Source of the DNA: Nocardia transvalensis
GTDB lineage: Bacteria; Actinomycetota; Actinomycetes; Mycobacteriales; Mycobacteriaceae
Assembly (NCBI RefSeq): GCF_015477765.1
Contig: NZ_JADLQQ010000002.1
Coordinates: 781,019-845,018, forward strand
Reading direction: 5' to 3'
DNA: 64,000 nt
Part shown: positions 33,876 to 42,496 of the stretch, in pieces
Position numbering within the stretch: the first letter of the stretch is position 1
Layout of the letters: each line of letters starts with the position of its first letter
Made by a program: the position numbers and the translations under genes
Notes under the pieces: model-generated
What the model saw: the letters and a program-made list of their open reading frames with translations, nothing else
What the model was told of the DNA's origin: nothing
Databases searched by the model: none

Positions 33876-34733
33876 ATGTCGAAGTTGAGCAGGCGAGCTG
33901 TAGCGGCCCATCGTGAAGCGTCGCGGCTGGTCGAGTTGCGACGCGATCTGGACGAGGACGAGAAACAATTCGTCCTCACACACTGGCAGGAATCAGCGAA
34001 TCTGGAACACGCTTCCCACGGGGCGTTCTTCACACCGCTGCCCTTGGCGCGCGCGATGACGCTGCATGTGTTCGGCACTCGGATCATCGACCTGGCCGCC
34101 GGAATCGGTCATCTCGCCTTCGCGTGTCGAAACCTGTTCGGCCAGCGCCATAACGGTGAGCCCGCACCGGAATTGGTTTGCGTGGAACGCAATCCCGACC
34201 TGGTGCGAGTGGGAATGAAGGTGCTGCCGGAAGCGGTGTGGGTCTGCGATGACCTGCTCAACATTCCCGCACGGCGAATGCGCGGATTCGACACCGCAAT
34301 CGCGAACCCGCCGTACGGTCGCATCGCTCGGTCGGCGAATGCGTTCGGCTACAACGGGTTCCGGTTTGAGTATCACACTATCGCAGTCGCGGCGCAGATC
34401 GCCCGGCACGGGGTGTTCCTCATCCCTCAAGCCGCCGCCCCGTTCCGCTATAGCGGCGAACGCCACATCGTCACGGGCACCGGCGACGACGAATACGAAC
34501 GTTTCTCCACGAGCACCGGGATCACGCTGGAGCCCTCGAACGGCATCGACACCACCTTCTTTCGCAGCGCATGGCACCAGCGACCACCCGATATCGAAGT
34601 CGTCGTCTGTGACTTCACCGATCCCACCGTCCTCGGCGCACGCCGTTGGCCTGCCAGGGATACCGGCTTCGATTCCCCACGGTGTCCCCTGTTCACTCTC
34701 GAGTCTCGAACGTCACCGAGGAGGTTGCCGTGA
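33876..34733 (+). CDS. N6-adenine DNA methyltransferase (orphan)
   Basis: A 285-residue SAM-dependent DNA methyltransferase. The SAM-binding motif is IIDLAAGIGHLAFACRNLF (near residue 72), an acidic strand-2 end is seen in ELVCVERNPDLVRVG, and the catalytic motif NPPYGR lies at residues ~144-149. An N-terminal SHGAFFTPLPLA resembles the FxTP start of N6 methylases. No restriction endonuclease is adjacent, so it is an orphan that probably protects or marks the element. GAAAGGAG precedes the ATG at 33876. Its stop overlaps the next gene (GTGA). Confidence 0.88.
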   Translation: MSKLSRRAVAAHREASRLVELRRDLDEDEKQFVLTHWQESANLEHASHGAFFTPLPLARAMTLHVFGTRIIDLAAGIGHLAFACRNLFGQRHNGEPAPELVCVERNPDLVRVGMKVLPEAVWVCDDLLNIPARRMRGFDTAIANPPYGRIARSANAFGYNGFRFEYHTIAVAAQIARHGVFLIPQAAAPFRYSGERHIVTGTGDDEYERFSTSTGITLEPSNGIDTTFFRSAWHQRPPDIEVVVCDFTDPTVLGARRWPARDTGFDSPRCPLFTLESRTSPRRLP

Positions 34734-35026
34734 CCGGCGACGCTGTGATCCGGGCGATGGTCGATGTGGAGCGTTTCCGGGCGGCGTTGACCGTGGATCC
34801 CGAGGTTCTGCACGCGTATCTGCGCGCGGAGGGATACGCCTGGGGCTATCAGGATGCACGGGGTCCGACCGCGTTCGATACAGACCAGGCCACCGCGTTC
34901 GCCCGCACCTACGCGATCGCCGCCGCCGAATTCCACACCGGCACCCGCAGCTCCTACCCACCGCTATTGCGAGCCTGGCTCGACCACGGTGACATCGAGC
35001 CCACAGCGCCAGGCGGTACGTCATGA
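34730..35026 (+). CDS. small hypothetical protein, paralogue 1 of a tandem pair
   Basis: A 98-residue soluble protein from a GTG at 34730 with GAGGAGG upstream, overlapping the methyltransferase stop. Its core EGYAWGYQDARG...QATAFARTYAIAAAEF matches the next gene (LGYARGYCDAAG...DAIDFARAFTMLVAS), so the two arose by tandem duplication. The function is unknown; ATGA coupling suggests they act with the methyltransferase or with each other. Confidence 0.7.
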   Translation: MTGDAVIRAMVDVERFRAALTVDPEVLHAYLRAEGYAWGYQDARGPTAFDTDQATAFARTYAIAAAEFHTGTRSSYPPLLRAWLDHGDIEPTAPGGTS

Positions 35027-35295
35027 CCACGACTCCCGGACCGTCGTTCGAGCAGTGGCTGCACGCGATCAGGACCAATCCCGAGGCCGAGCGGATGTGC
35101 TGGGAGGCCCTGGGCTACGCGCGCGGCTATTGCGACGCCGCCGGGCGCGGCTCCGGCGACGCGATCGATTTCGCGCGCGCGTTCACAATGCTCGTCGCCT
35201 CCGGTGGCTCCCGGCCCTCCATCGACGGGGCCTGGCGCAACTGGCTGGCCGGCACCGATATCGCCGCATTCACCACACCCGCCGACACACCCTGA
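35023..35295 (+). CDS. small hypothetical protein, paralogue 2 of a tandem pair
   Basis: A 90-residue protein overlapping its paralogue by four bases. Shared features are a G-Y-A-x-G-Y-x-D-A motif, an F-A-R-(T/A)-(Y/F) helix and a tryptophan-containing C-terminal helix (WRNWLAG). The family is not recognised. The duplication followed by divergence suggests a heteromeric small complex. Confidence 0.7.
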   Translation: MTTTPGPSFEQWLHAIRTNPEAERMCWEALGYARGYCDAAGRGSGDAIDFARAFTMLVASGGSRPSIDGAWRNWLAGTDIAAFTTPADTP

Positions 35296-35390
35296 ACCCC
35301 GCTGCCGCTCGATCCCCGCGGCGGTTCGTTCTCGTTGTCGTTGCTCACCAACGCTTTTCTGTAATCCATTCTGACGAAAGGGATTTCGCT

Positions 35391-36626
35391 GTGTCTGTTT
35401 CCACGTGTCTTCGTCATGCCGAGTTGGCCGATATGGTGGCGCTGCTCGAGCGTCAGCAGGCCGCCAAGGTCGACGTGGTCGCCCCTGCTACCGCGATCCG
35501 CGCCCGGGACGGGTTGATCGAACTGGCCGGGGTCGCTCCGGTCGCCGATGAGCGCGGTGTCACCGCCGTCGACGGCTCCTATCGGCCCACCGTGGCGGCG
35601 GATTCGCAAATCTCGGCCAAGCTCGATATTCCCGGCCGGTTCCTGCGCCGTCTGCGAGAGGAGGACCGGCTCGACCTCTACGACGCCAATGTCAACGGCC
35701 TGCTGCACGGCGTCGTCGATCCCGACCGCGTCCCCGAACCGGATTCGCGGTCGTTTCTGTTGCGGCTGTTCACCTCCGGCGTTCCCGGTGAACCCGGGGT
35801 GCTGCGGGCGTTGCTGTCGGATCGGTACGGGGTCATCGACAACCTCGATGTCCTGGCCGCGGTCCTGGACGGCATCCGGCTCGCCGACACCGACACCCGA
35901 ATCCGATCCTGTGACCTGAGCGAATCGTCGATGCACTGCAAGGTGTACTCCCCGCGCATCAAGGCGCTGGCGCCACGGTTTCTGGCCAACTACCGGACAC
36001 CGTTCGCCAACCCCGACCTCGAGGCCGAACGCCGCCGCGTCGCCGGGCAACTCGACCAGTGGCGCCCGATCGCGGCCCGCGAAGGCCGCGGCTATGCCCC
36101 GGGCGGTGAACCGATCGTGTTCGCGGGGTTCCGGTTCGCCAATTCCGAGACTGGACACCACGCGCTGACGTTGAAGCCCGAGTTGGTGATCCAGATCTGC
36201 GGCAACGGCCTAACCCTCCCGCTGTTCGCGCACACTCGCCGCCATCTCGGCGAGCGTCTGGACGCCGGGGCCGTCGGCTGGTCGCAGGACACCTACCACA
36301 AGAAGCTGTCGGTCATCACCGCCGAAACCCGCGACAAAGTCAGCGAATGGCTGTCGCCCGAGTTCCTCACCGCCCGCGTCGACGAGCTGGAACACCACGC
36401 CGGAACCCCTGTCCGCCAGCCGGAGCAGACGATCGAGGTGGTGTCGAAGAAGCTCGGATTCACCGACTCCGAACGCGCCGGGATCCTGTCGCACTTCATC
36501 GCCGGTGGCCAGCTGACCGCCGCGGGTGTCGCCAACGCGGTCACCAGCTACAGCCAAACCATCCCCGACCCCGCACGCGCCGACACCCTCGACGACCTGG
36601 CCCTGCACGCCATGACCCTCGTCTGA
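35391..36626 (+). CDS. DUF932 plasmid/phage-type protein
   Basis: A 411-residue protein of the DUF932 family, common on plasmids and phages and of unknown function. Landmarks are VDGSYRPTVAADSQISAKLDIPGRFLRRL, RSFLLRLF, LLSDRYGVIDNLDVLAAVLDGI, VFAGFRFANSETGHHALTLKPELVIQICGNGL and a C-terminal helical region. The GTG at 35391 with AAAGGGA upstream is chosen. Position just after the methyltransferase group and before the ParB-like gene fits a plasmid accessory or maintenance role. Confidence 0.85.
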   Translation: MSVSTCLRHAELADMVALLERQQAAKVDVVAPATAIRARDGLIELAGVAPVADERGVTAVDGSYRPTVAADSQISAKLDIPGRFLRRLREEDRLDLYDANVNGLLHGVVDPDRVPEPDSRSFLLRLFTSGVPGEPGVLRALLSDRYGVIDNLDVLAAVLDGIRLADTDTRIRSCDLSESSMHCKVYSPRIKALAPRFLANYRTPFANPDLEAERRRVAGQLDQWRPIAAREGRGYAPGGEPIVFAGFRFANSETGHHALTLKPELVIQICGNGLTLPLFAHTRRHLGERLDAGAVGWSQDTYHKKLSVITAETRDKVSEWLSPEFLTARVDELEHHAGTPVRQPEQTIEVVSKKLGFTDSERAGILSHFIAGGQLTAAGVANAVTSYSQTIPDPARADTLDDLALHAMTLV

Positions 36627-36673
36627 CCGGCACCCCAGACATCCCGTCGTGCATACGTCACCACGGGATCACC

Positions 36674-36698
36674 GAACGTGTTGCACCGCAACACGTTC
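36674..36698. terminator. perfect 11-bp hairpin after the DUF932 gene
   Basis: GAACGTGTTGC (36674-36684) pairs with GCAACACGTTC (36688-36698) across a 3-nt loop, 48 bp after the DUF932 stop and 26 bp before the next start. There is no long T-run, so it may be a terminator, attenuator or mRNA-stabilising hairpin. Confidence 0.5.
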
Positions 36699-36723
36699 CC
36701 ATCCAATCAGGAGGTTGAAGATC

Positions 36724-36951
36724 ATGGTCGACGTCCTTACACGCACCGACTACGAGCACCAGCAGTATCTGGGCTCGGCAGGCCCGACCGCTGCGCTCGC
36801 GCCCGAGCTCCTCGCTCGCTGGCGCGGCGAGTATCCGGACTGGGCGGGCAAGTACTGGGCGTTCCGCCCCGGCGACACCGGCACCGGCCAGCCCCAGCAT
36901 TTCTGGTTGCGTCCGGTCAATGTCTCCGCTCGCGCGAAGGAGACTAAATGA
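36724..36951 (+). CDS. small hypothetical protein
   Basis: A 75-residue soluble protein with a strong GGAGG site 8 bases before its ATG. Aromatic-rich centre (WRGEYPDWAGKYWAFRPGD) and basic C-terminus; the family is not recognised. It overlaps the next gene by four bases (ATGA), forming an operon. Confidence 0.65.
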   Translation: MVDVLTRTDYEHQQYLGSAGPTAALAPELLARWRGEYPDWAGKYWAFRPGDTGTGQPQHFWLRPVNVSARAKETK

Positions 36952-37607
36952 ACCCCACACCACCTTTGGGTCTGATTACCCGTACCAGTGAATCCGCTGT
37001 GGTCGCAGTAAGTTTCGGCTTCCGGTCCTGGCGGGTCACGGTCGGCAGCGGTGTCGAATGGAGTCGCGATCGACAACCAGGCGAACCTGCTGTGGTCCGG
37101 CGGGTCCGTTCCCGTCGAACTCGATTCGCCGCCGCACCGGCGGTCCTTCCATCGGCCGCGGACATCGTCGCGGCCTGCGACCCGACAGCCGACCACCCGA
37201 CCCAGGACCCGATCGTCGGCGCGGTCCGGTCGCTGGCCCGGCTGGCTGCCGAGGACCATGCGCACGCCACCGGTCACGACGATGACGCCGACGAGCTGGC
37301 CCTCACTCACGACGAGCTGCTCGAGACCATCGACCGGATCATCGGCCAGCGGCTGCCGCTGCCACTGCCCCGCGAACGATGGGACGCCGCAGTCCACACC
37401 GAAACCCTGGCACCGGTGATCAGCCGGCTCGTCACCCTCGCGGTCACCCGCGCGGCGATGACTCGCCAGGTTCCGGGACCGGACCGGGTTGCCGACGAAC
37501 TGGACACCGCGCTGGCCGACCTGCGGACGGCCTACGACCAGCTCGTCACCGAGCTGCTCTCTGGGCGGCGGCGCCTACCCCGGTATCAGAGCACCCCCGC
37601 GGTGTGA
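36948..37607 (+). CDS. hypothetical helical protein
   Basis: A 219-residue protein from an ATGA overlap. The first ~60 residues are basic and beta-rich. The rest is helical (PIVGAVRSLARLAAEDHAHATGHDDDADEL, LLETIDRIIGQ, VADELDTALADLRTAYDQLVTELL) and acidic in the middle. The family is not recognised. A strong hairpin follows, so it is probably the last gene of this transcription unit. Confidence 0.6.
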   Translation: MNPTPPLGLITRTSESAVVAVSFGFRSWRVTVGSGVEWSRDRQPGEPAVVRRVRSRRTRFAAAPAVLPSAADIVAACDPTADHPTQDPIVGAVRSLARLAAEDHAHATGHDDDADELALTHDELLETIDRIIGQRLPLPLPRERWDAAVHTETLAPVISRLVTLAVTRAAMTRQVPGPDRVADELDTALADLRTAYDQLVTELLSGRRRLPRYQSTPAV

Positions 37608-37632
37608 CCCACCGCTTTCCCATCCACTTCGC

Positions 37633-37673
37633 GAACGGGTCCCGGCCAGAGGCTACCTGGCCGGGACCCGTTC
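37633..37673. terminator. perfect 17-bp hairpin before the ParB-like gene
   Basis: GAACGGGTCCCGGCCAG (37633-37649) pairs without mismatch with CTGGCCGGGACCCGTTC (37657-37673) across a 7-nt loop. It sits 26 bp after one stop and 27 bp before the ParB-like ATG. A weak T-rich tail follows; it could terminate transcription or act as a partition site for the ParB-like protein. Confidence 0.7.
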
Positions 37674-37699
37674 CTTGTCAATCGTAAGGAGCTCCGTTC

Positions 37700-39430
37700 A
37701 TGACTTCCACCACCAACACCACGCAGACCGACACAAACCCGGCAGACGACGCGGCGCGCAGCGACATTTCCCAGGTCCAGGCTGTGTTCCTCAATCCGGC
37801 CGATCTGGAGATCGACGGGAACGTGCGGCAGAACTTCAACCTCGACGACCATCCCGCCGAACGCGAGTCCATCGAAACCTACGGCGTCAAAAATCCCATC
37901 AAAGCCGTTCGGGAGGCTGACGGTCAGATCACGGTGGTCGATGGCCAGATCCGCACCCTGATCGCACTGCTGGTCGGGCTCGATCGAGTTCCGGTGTGGA
38001 TCGAACCCGCACCCGACACCAGCGCCAAACAGCGCAAGATCGCCCGAATCACCGAACAGATCAACCTCAACGACCGCCGCATCCCGCTCACCCGCGGTGA
38101 CCGTGCCCGCGGCATCGCCCAACTCCTCCAGCTCGGGCTCTCGGTTACCCGGGTCGCCAAGGCCGTACAAGAGAACGATCTGGACAAAGTCCGCCAAGCC
38201 GGGCGCGCCGGTGCCTCGGCCACCGCGTGCCGGCTCGTCGATGACAACCAACTCGACTTCGACCAGGCCGCGATCCTGGCCGACTACGACAGCCACGGTG
38301 ACACCGAGGCGGTCGAGCGGCTGCTGAAAGTCCCACGCCATTGCTTCGCCTACGAGGCGAATCTGATCGCACGCGAACGCGACGACACCCGCGCGCAATT
38401 CCAGGCATCACTCCCCTACGCCGCGCTCGGGTTCGCGATCCTGACCGCCGAACCCGACAGCATCGGCGCCAATTCCGCCCTCGTGCCCGTCGAGGCGTTG
38501 CGCACTGGCGACGACGCCGCGATCACGCCCGAGCAGCTCTACGCGGATGCGGCGCGCTGGATGGTGTACCTGGAGGTCGAGGAGGACGCTGTCGTCGACA
38601 GGGTAACCGGCGAAGCCGTCGATCCCAACGCGGTGGATTGGCGCACCGAGAGCAACCCTGACCTGGACGCCACGGACGGCCGTCGGCACGCCGACACCGT
38701 CGAGCGGCGAGACGTATGGACCCCGCACTACTTTCTGCCTGCCGCCGCACTCGACGCCAGCGGCTACAAGATCGCGGCCGAGCCCGACCCTGAGCCCGAA
38801 CAACCCGTCGACGACACCGCCACTGTCGTCGAGGAACCCGCGAACGCTGGGACGATCGACGAGCCAGCTCCGGCGGAGGATCCCGAGGCGGCCCGGGTGG
38901 CGGCCGAGCGGGCCAGGGCCGAGCGGCAGGCGCGGGAGGATGCCGCACGGCAAGCTCGGGAAGAGGCCGAGCGGGAAGCCAAGCGGCTCAGTGATTTACG
39001 TAAGGAGCTGAACAAGCAGTTCGCCGCGGCCACGGCCGCACGGCGGAGCTTCGTGCAGACCTATCTCGAGCGCGGTTCCGTTCCGCCGCTAGCGATCCGG
39101 TTCATTCTCGAGGCGCTCGCAGCCAACCGCGGGCTGCTCGACGACTACGAGGCGACCAAGCTCGCTTTGCAGCTGCTCGGGATCGAGGGCTGGCGCGACC
39201 AGCTGGACCAGGCCATCGAGAAGGCACGGCCGGGACGCTGCGCAGTGATACTGCTGGGTTTGGTGTGCGGGGCTTGCGAGAGCCGCATCGCCAAGGAGGC
39301 GTGGATCCACAACGACCGTGGAACCCGCCACTACCTGCACTTCCTCGCCGACATAGGCCATCACCTCGTTCCCACCGAACAGGCCGCTGCCGGTGACATC
39401 GACCCGATGACCATCACCACCGACGCCTGA
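37700..39430 (+). CDS. ParB-like partition/nuclease-fold protein
   Basis: A 576-residue protein. The N-terminal ParB/Srx-like domain is visible (FLNPADLEIDGNVRQNF, ESIETYGVKNPIKAVREADGQITVVDGQIRTLIALLVGLDRVPVWI). A central HTH region (ITEQINLNDRRIPLTRGDRA, LLQLGLSVTRVAKAVQ) and a long Ala/Glu/Arg coiled coil around residues 395-435 follow. The box where classical ParB has GxRR reads VDGQIRTLIA, so CTP-dependent sliding may be altered. No ParA partner is visible. Likely roles are plasmid partition or a DNA-binding regulator in the module. Confidence 0.8.
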   Translation: MTSTTNTTQTDTNPADDAARSDISQVQAVFLNPADLEIDGNVRQNFNLDDHPAERESIETYGVKNPIKAVREADGQITVVDGQIRTLIALLVGLDRVPVWIEPAPDTSAKQRKIARITEQINLNDRRIPLTRGDRARGIAQLLQLGLSVTRVAKAVQENDLDKVRQAGRAGASATACRLVDDNQLDFDQAAILADYDSHGDTEAVERLLKVPRHCFAYEANLIARERDDTRAQFQASLPYAALGFAILTAEPDSIGANSALVPVEALRTGDDAAITPEQLYADAARWMVYLEVEEDAVVDRVTGEAVDPNAVDWRTESNPDLDATDGRRHADTVERRDVWTPHYFLPAAALDASGYKIAAEPDPEPEQPVDDTATVVEEPANAGTIDEPAPAEDPEAARVAAERARAERQAREDAARQAREEAEREAKRLSDLRKELNKQFAAATAARRSFVQTYLERGSVPPLAIRFILEALAANRGLLDDYEATKLALQLLGIEGWRDQLDQAIEKARPGRCAVILLGLVCGACESRIAKEAWIHNDRGTRHYLHFLADIGHHLVPTEQAAAGDIDPMTITTDA

Positions 39431-39452
39431 ACCGGCGCAACACCTTCCAATA

Positions 39453-39490
39453 GCGACGCAGGGCTGAGTCACCTCTCGGCCCTGCGCCGC
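39453..39490. terminator. hairpin after the ParB-like gene
   Basis: GCGACGCAGGGCTGAG (39453-39468) pairs with CTCGGCCCTGCGCCGC (39475-39490) with two non-Watson-Crick positions, followed by CTTCTTGTCT. Located 22 bp after the ParB-like stop, it fits a terminator. The next ~230 bp to the methyltransferase start hold no gene. Confidence 0.6.
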
Positions 39491-39720
39491 CTTCTTGTCT
39501 CCGTCGAAGTCGCGGCGACCTTTTCTTGGAGCGTCTCAGTCCGAACTCGCCCATTCCCCACCAAATGGTGTCGTTCTAATCCACCTGGCCCCCAAAGGTA
39601 TCGGGCCAGCACGTCGCCTTCTCCTCTGGCGAACTCACCATCACGCCAACAATCGGCGATCCCAACGCGAACCCCAAGACCTCTCACTTTCCTCCTGAAA
39701 TACGAAGGGAGATAACGAAC

Positions 39721-41376
39721 ATGCTCAAGGCCATGTCTTGGTTCTGCGGAGCCGGTGGCGATTCGCAGGCTCTGGACCTTGTTCCGTATGTCGAGCTGGT
39801 TTTCGGTGCCAATCATTGGGACCGGGCCATCGAGTCCCATTCGCGCAACTTCCCCGACGCCGATCATTTCCTCGGCGACATCCGCGACGAGCCGGTCGGC
39901 GGATGGCCGATGGTCGACCTGTTCTGGGCCTCGCCCGAATGCCCCCAATGGAGTTCGGCACGCGGCAAGAAGCGCGACTACGACGCCACCCTGCAGGGCG
40001 ATCTGCTCGAGGAACAGATCGACCGCGACGTGGAGGCCGACCGATCGCGGGCACTGATGGAAGAGGTACCGGCGTACCTGCGCGGCGTGATCGCGCGCGG
40101 CGGCCGGGTGAGGGGCGGCGTCGTAGAGAACGTGGTCGAGGTCCGTGCGTGGGACAAGTGGTCATATTGGCTCAACGAAATTCGTGCGCTGGGTTACCAG
40201 ACCCGGGTCATCGCGTTGAACAGCATGCACGCTCAGCCCTCACGGACCCCGGTCGCGCCGCAGAGCCGCGACCGGCTCTATGTCGCCTACTGGGACAACA
40301 AGCTCGGCCGCAGCCCCGATTGGTCGAAGTGGTTGCGGCCCTTGGCCTACTGCCTCACCTGCGATGAATGGGTGCAGGCCATGCAGGTGTTCAAGGCCGA
40401 TGGCACGGATATGGGCCGCTACCGCCAGCAGTACATCTACCGCTGCCCGCACGTGCGCTGCCGCAATTGCATCCTCGACCCGCCTGCCTACCCTGCCGCC
40501 ATGGTGATCGACTGGAATCTGCCCGGCCAGCGCATCGGCGACCGTGACCGGCCACTCGCGGAGAAGACCATGGCCCGCATCCGCGCTGGGTTGCAGCGCT
40601 ACGCGATCCCGCTCATGGTCCCGCCCGGGGGCACCTGGCGGAATGCGGCCAGCCCGGTGACGGTGCCGATGAGTGCCCGCACCACCCGTGAGAACGACGC
40701 GCTGGCGATCCCGGCGCCATTCCTGTCTCTGCTGCGCTCTGACCGCGCTCGCACGGTCGGCCTGTCCGGCCCGCTGGCGACCAGCGTCGCCGACGGCAGC
40801 AACCACGCCCTGGTGGTGCCGATAGAAGGCCGCGAAGGCAAGGAGGCGGTCCCGGCCAGCTGGCCGCTTCGTACCCAGACCACCCGCGCGGAAACCGGTG
40901 TGGCGTTCGTGCCGTTCATCACCGAACTGCGCGGTGGGTCGTCCGACGCCCGGCCGACCACCGAGGCCCTCGCCACGGTGACCGCCAGCGGCAACCATCA
41001 CGGCCTGGTCACCCCCACCGGCGAACTATCCGAGCGGGTCCGGCAGTCGCTGTTGATGCCCTACTACGGCAACGGCCAAGCGCGCCCAGTTGGCCAGCCG
41101 GTACCCGCAGTGCCCACCCGAGACCGGTTCGCGCTGGTCAACCCGGAACCCATGGCCGAGATCGACATCAACGACGTGCGGTTCCGGATGCTCGAGCCGC
41201 ACGAGATCGGCGCAGCGATGGCGTTCCGCCGCGACTACATCGTCGTCGGCAACAAGCGCGAACAGGTGCGCCAATACGGCAATGCCGTCACCCCACCCGC
41301 TGCCGAAGTCATCGTCTCCGCGCTGGTCGAAGCGATCACCGGCGAAGAACTCGAACGCTGGCCGACTGCCGCGTGA
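39721..41376 (+). CDS. C5-cytosine DNA methyltransferase (orphan)
   Basis: A 551-residue DNA methyltransferase. Motif I is SWFCGAGGDSQAL; the catalytic loop reads SPECPQWS (Cys near residue 74) in place of the usual PPCQxxS; motif VI is ENVVEVR near 136; motif VIII is PQSRDRLYVAYW; motifs IX/X are RMLEPHEIGAAM and QYGNAVTPPAAEVI. The region between carries several related copies of an A-x-T-V-x-x...HALV unit, as in phage/plasmid enzymes. No partner endonuclease is present, so it probably shields the element from host restriction. GGGAGATAACGAAC precedes the ATG. Confidence 0.92.
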   Translation: MLKAMSWFCGAGGDSQALDLVPYVELVFGANHWDRAIESHSRNFPDADHFLGDIRDEPVGGWPMVDLFWASPECPQWSSARGKKRDYDATLQGDLLEEQIDRDVEADRSRALMEEVPAYLRGVIARGGRVRGGVVENVVEVRAWDKWSYWLNEIRALGYQTRVIALNSMHAQPSRTPVAPQSRDRLYVAYWDNKLGRSPDWSKWLRPLAYCLTCDEWVQAMQVFKADGTDMGRYRQQYIYRCPHVRCRNCILDPPAYPAAMVIDWNLPGQRIGDRDRPLAEKTMARIRAGLQRYAIPLMVPPGGTWRNAASPVTVPMSARTTRENDALAIPAPFLSLLRSDRARTVGLSGPLATSVADGSNHALVVPIEGREGKEAVPASWPLRTQTTRAETGVAFVPFITELRGGSSDARPTTEALATVTASGNHHGLVTPTGELSERVRQSLLMPYYGNGQARPVGQPVPAVPTRDRFALVNPEPMAEIDINDVRFRMLEPHEIGAAMAFRRDYIVVGNKREQVRQYGNAVTPPAAEVIVSALVEAITGEELERWPTAA

Positions 41377-41397
41377 TCCCGAAGGAGAAACCTCCCG

Positions 41398-42285
41398 ATG
41401 AGTACCAACCCCTTTCGCGACGCCGCGCTCGCCGCCGCCGACCACGGCTGGTTCGTCTTCCCGCTACGCCCCGGCCACAAAACCCCTGCCCCGCTGCAAT
41501 TGCGGGCAGCTGACGGAACCACCTGCACATGGCCGCAGTACGCCACCACCGATCCCGACCGCATCCGCCGCTGGTGGTCCGGACGGCGCCGCTACAACAC
41601 CGCCATCGCCACCGGCCCCAGCAACCTGCACGTCATCGACATCGACTCCAACCACCCGGGCGAGGGCTCCCTCGACCGGCTTACTCAGCTCGCGCCGCCA
41701 CACACTCCGGTACCGCCAACCTTCACCGTGAAAACACCCCATGGTCGGCATCTCTACTTCCGCGCTCCTACTGAGCCGCCACTGCGTTGCACCGTCGGCC
41801 GCATCGCAGTCGGCATCGACTCCCGCGGGATCGGCGGCTATGTCGTTGCTGCAGGCTCGGCCACCCCACACGGGCTGTATCAGGTCATCGATCCGTCGCC
41901 CGTGGCATCGTTACCGGCCTGGCTGGTCGATCGGCTGCGCCCGCCGCCTTTTTCATCGCTACCGGCCCCGAGCCCGACCACTCCGAACGCCTATCTCACG
42001 GCTATCCTCACCCGCGAGACCGCGCGGGTCAAGGCCGCCCAATTCCACACACGCAACCGAACCCTATTCCGCGCCGCGTTCACCCTCGGAAGATTGGTTG
42101 CCGCTGGCGAACTCAGCGAACAAGACGCCCGCGCCGCGCTCACCGCAGCCGCCGCCCACCACGTCGGTCACCACGGCTTCACCCAGACCGAACTCGACCG
42201 CACCGTCACCAACGGCCTCGCTTACGGAACCCGCTACCCCCGCCGCCTTCGACGAACCACAGCGCCGGGCAACTGCTCTCGGTGA
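41398..42285 (+). CDS. bifunctional primase/polymerase (PrimPol) N-terminal domain protein
   Basis: A 295-residue protein with an archaeo-eukaryotic-primase-like Prim-Pol domain: FRDAALAAADHGWFVFPLRPGHKTP, NTAIATGPSNLHVIDID (catalytic acids near residues 82-84), TVKTPHGRHLYF, and GIDSRGIGGYVVAAGS. It should synthesise primers or short DNA for element replication. No helicase domain follows, so it would work with host or other element factors. GAAGGAG precedes the ATG, 21 bp after the methyltransferase stop. Coding character continues in another frame after its stop. Confidence 0.88.
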   Translation: MSTNPFRDAALAAADHGWFVFPLRPGHKTPAPLQLRAADGTTCTWPQYATTDPDRIRRWWSGRRRYNTAIATGPSNLHVIDIDSNHPGEGSLDRLTQLAPPHTPVPPTFTVKTPHGRHLYFRAPTEPPLRCTVGRIAVGIDSRGIGGYVVAAGSATPHGLYQVIDPSPVASLPAWLVDRLRPPPFSSLPAPSPTTPNAYLTAILTRETARVKAAQFHTRNRTLFRAAFTLGRLVAAGELSEQDARAALTAAAAHHVGHHGFTQTELDRTVTNGLAYGTRYPRRLRRTTAPGNCSR

Positions 42286-42496
42286 AAACGGCGTCGAGCA
42301 GATCCTCGAACGCCTCGAACTCACCGACGACCAGCGCGTCGCCGTGGAAGGCGACCGCGACGTCCTCACCGAGTTGTTTGCACGACTCAGCACAGTGCTC
42401 ACACCTGCCGGGCCCCTACACCCGAACACCTCTACACCGACCGCCTTCATCGCGCTGACGGCCGCGCTAAAGCAGCCTGACCGGAGGTTCCGATCG
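42286..42496 (+). other. coding-like segment out of frame between PrimPol and the XF1762-type gene
   Basis: In the frame used by the downstream gene, this stretch reads ENGVEQILERLELTDDQRVA, then VLTELFARLSTVL and PTAFIALTAALKQPD, clearly protein-like. It has no stop before the ATG at 42497 and no good start codon of its own. It may be the displaced C-terminus of PrimPol after a frameshift near 42230, or a small gene with an unusual start. Confidence 0.5.

Noticed and set aside
33144..33983. 279-codon minus-strand frame over the hairpin copy C and methyltransferase start
   Set aside because: It runs through a giant palindrome and gives Arg/Pro-rich sequence without features; the plus-strand remnants match a known family.
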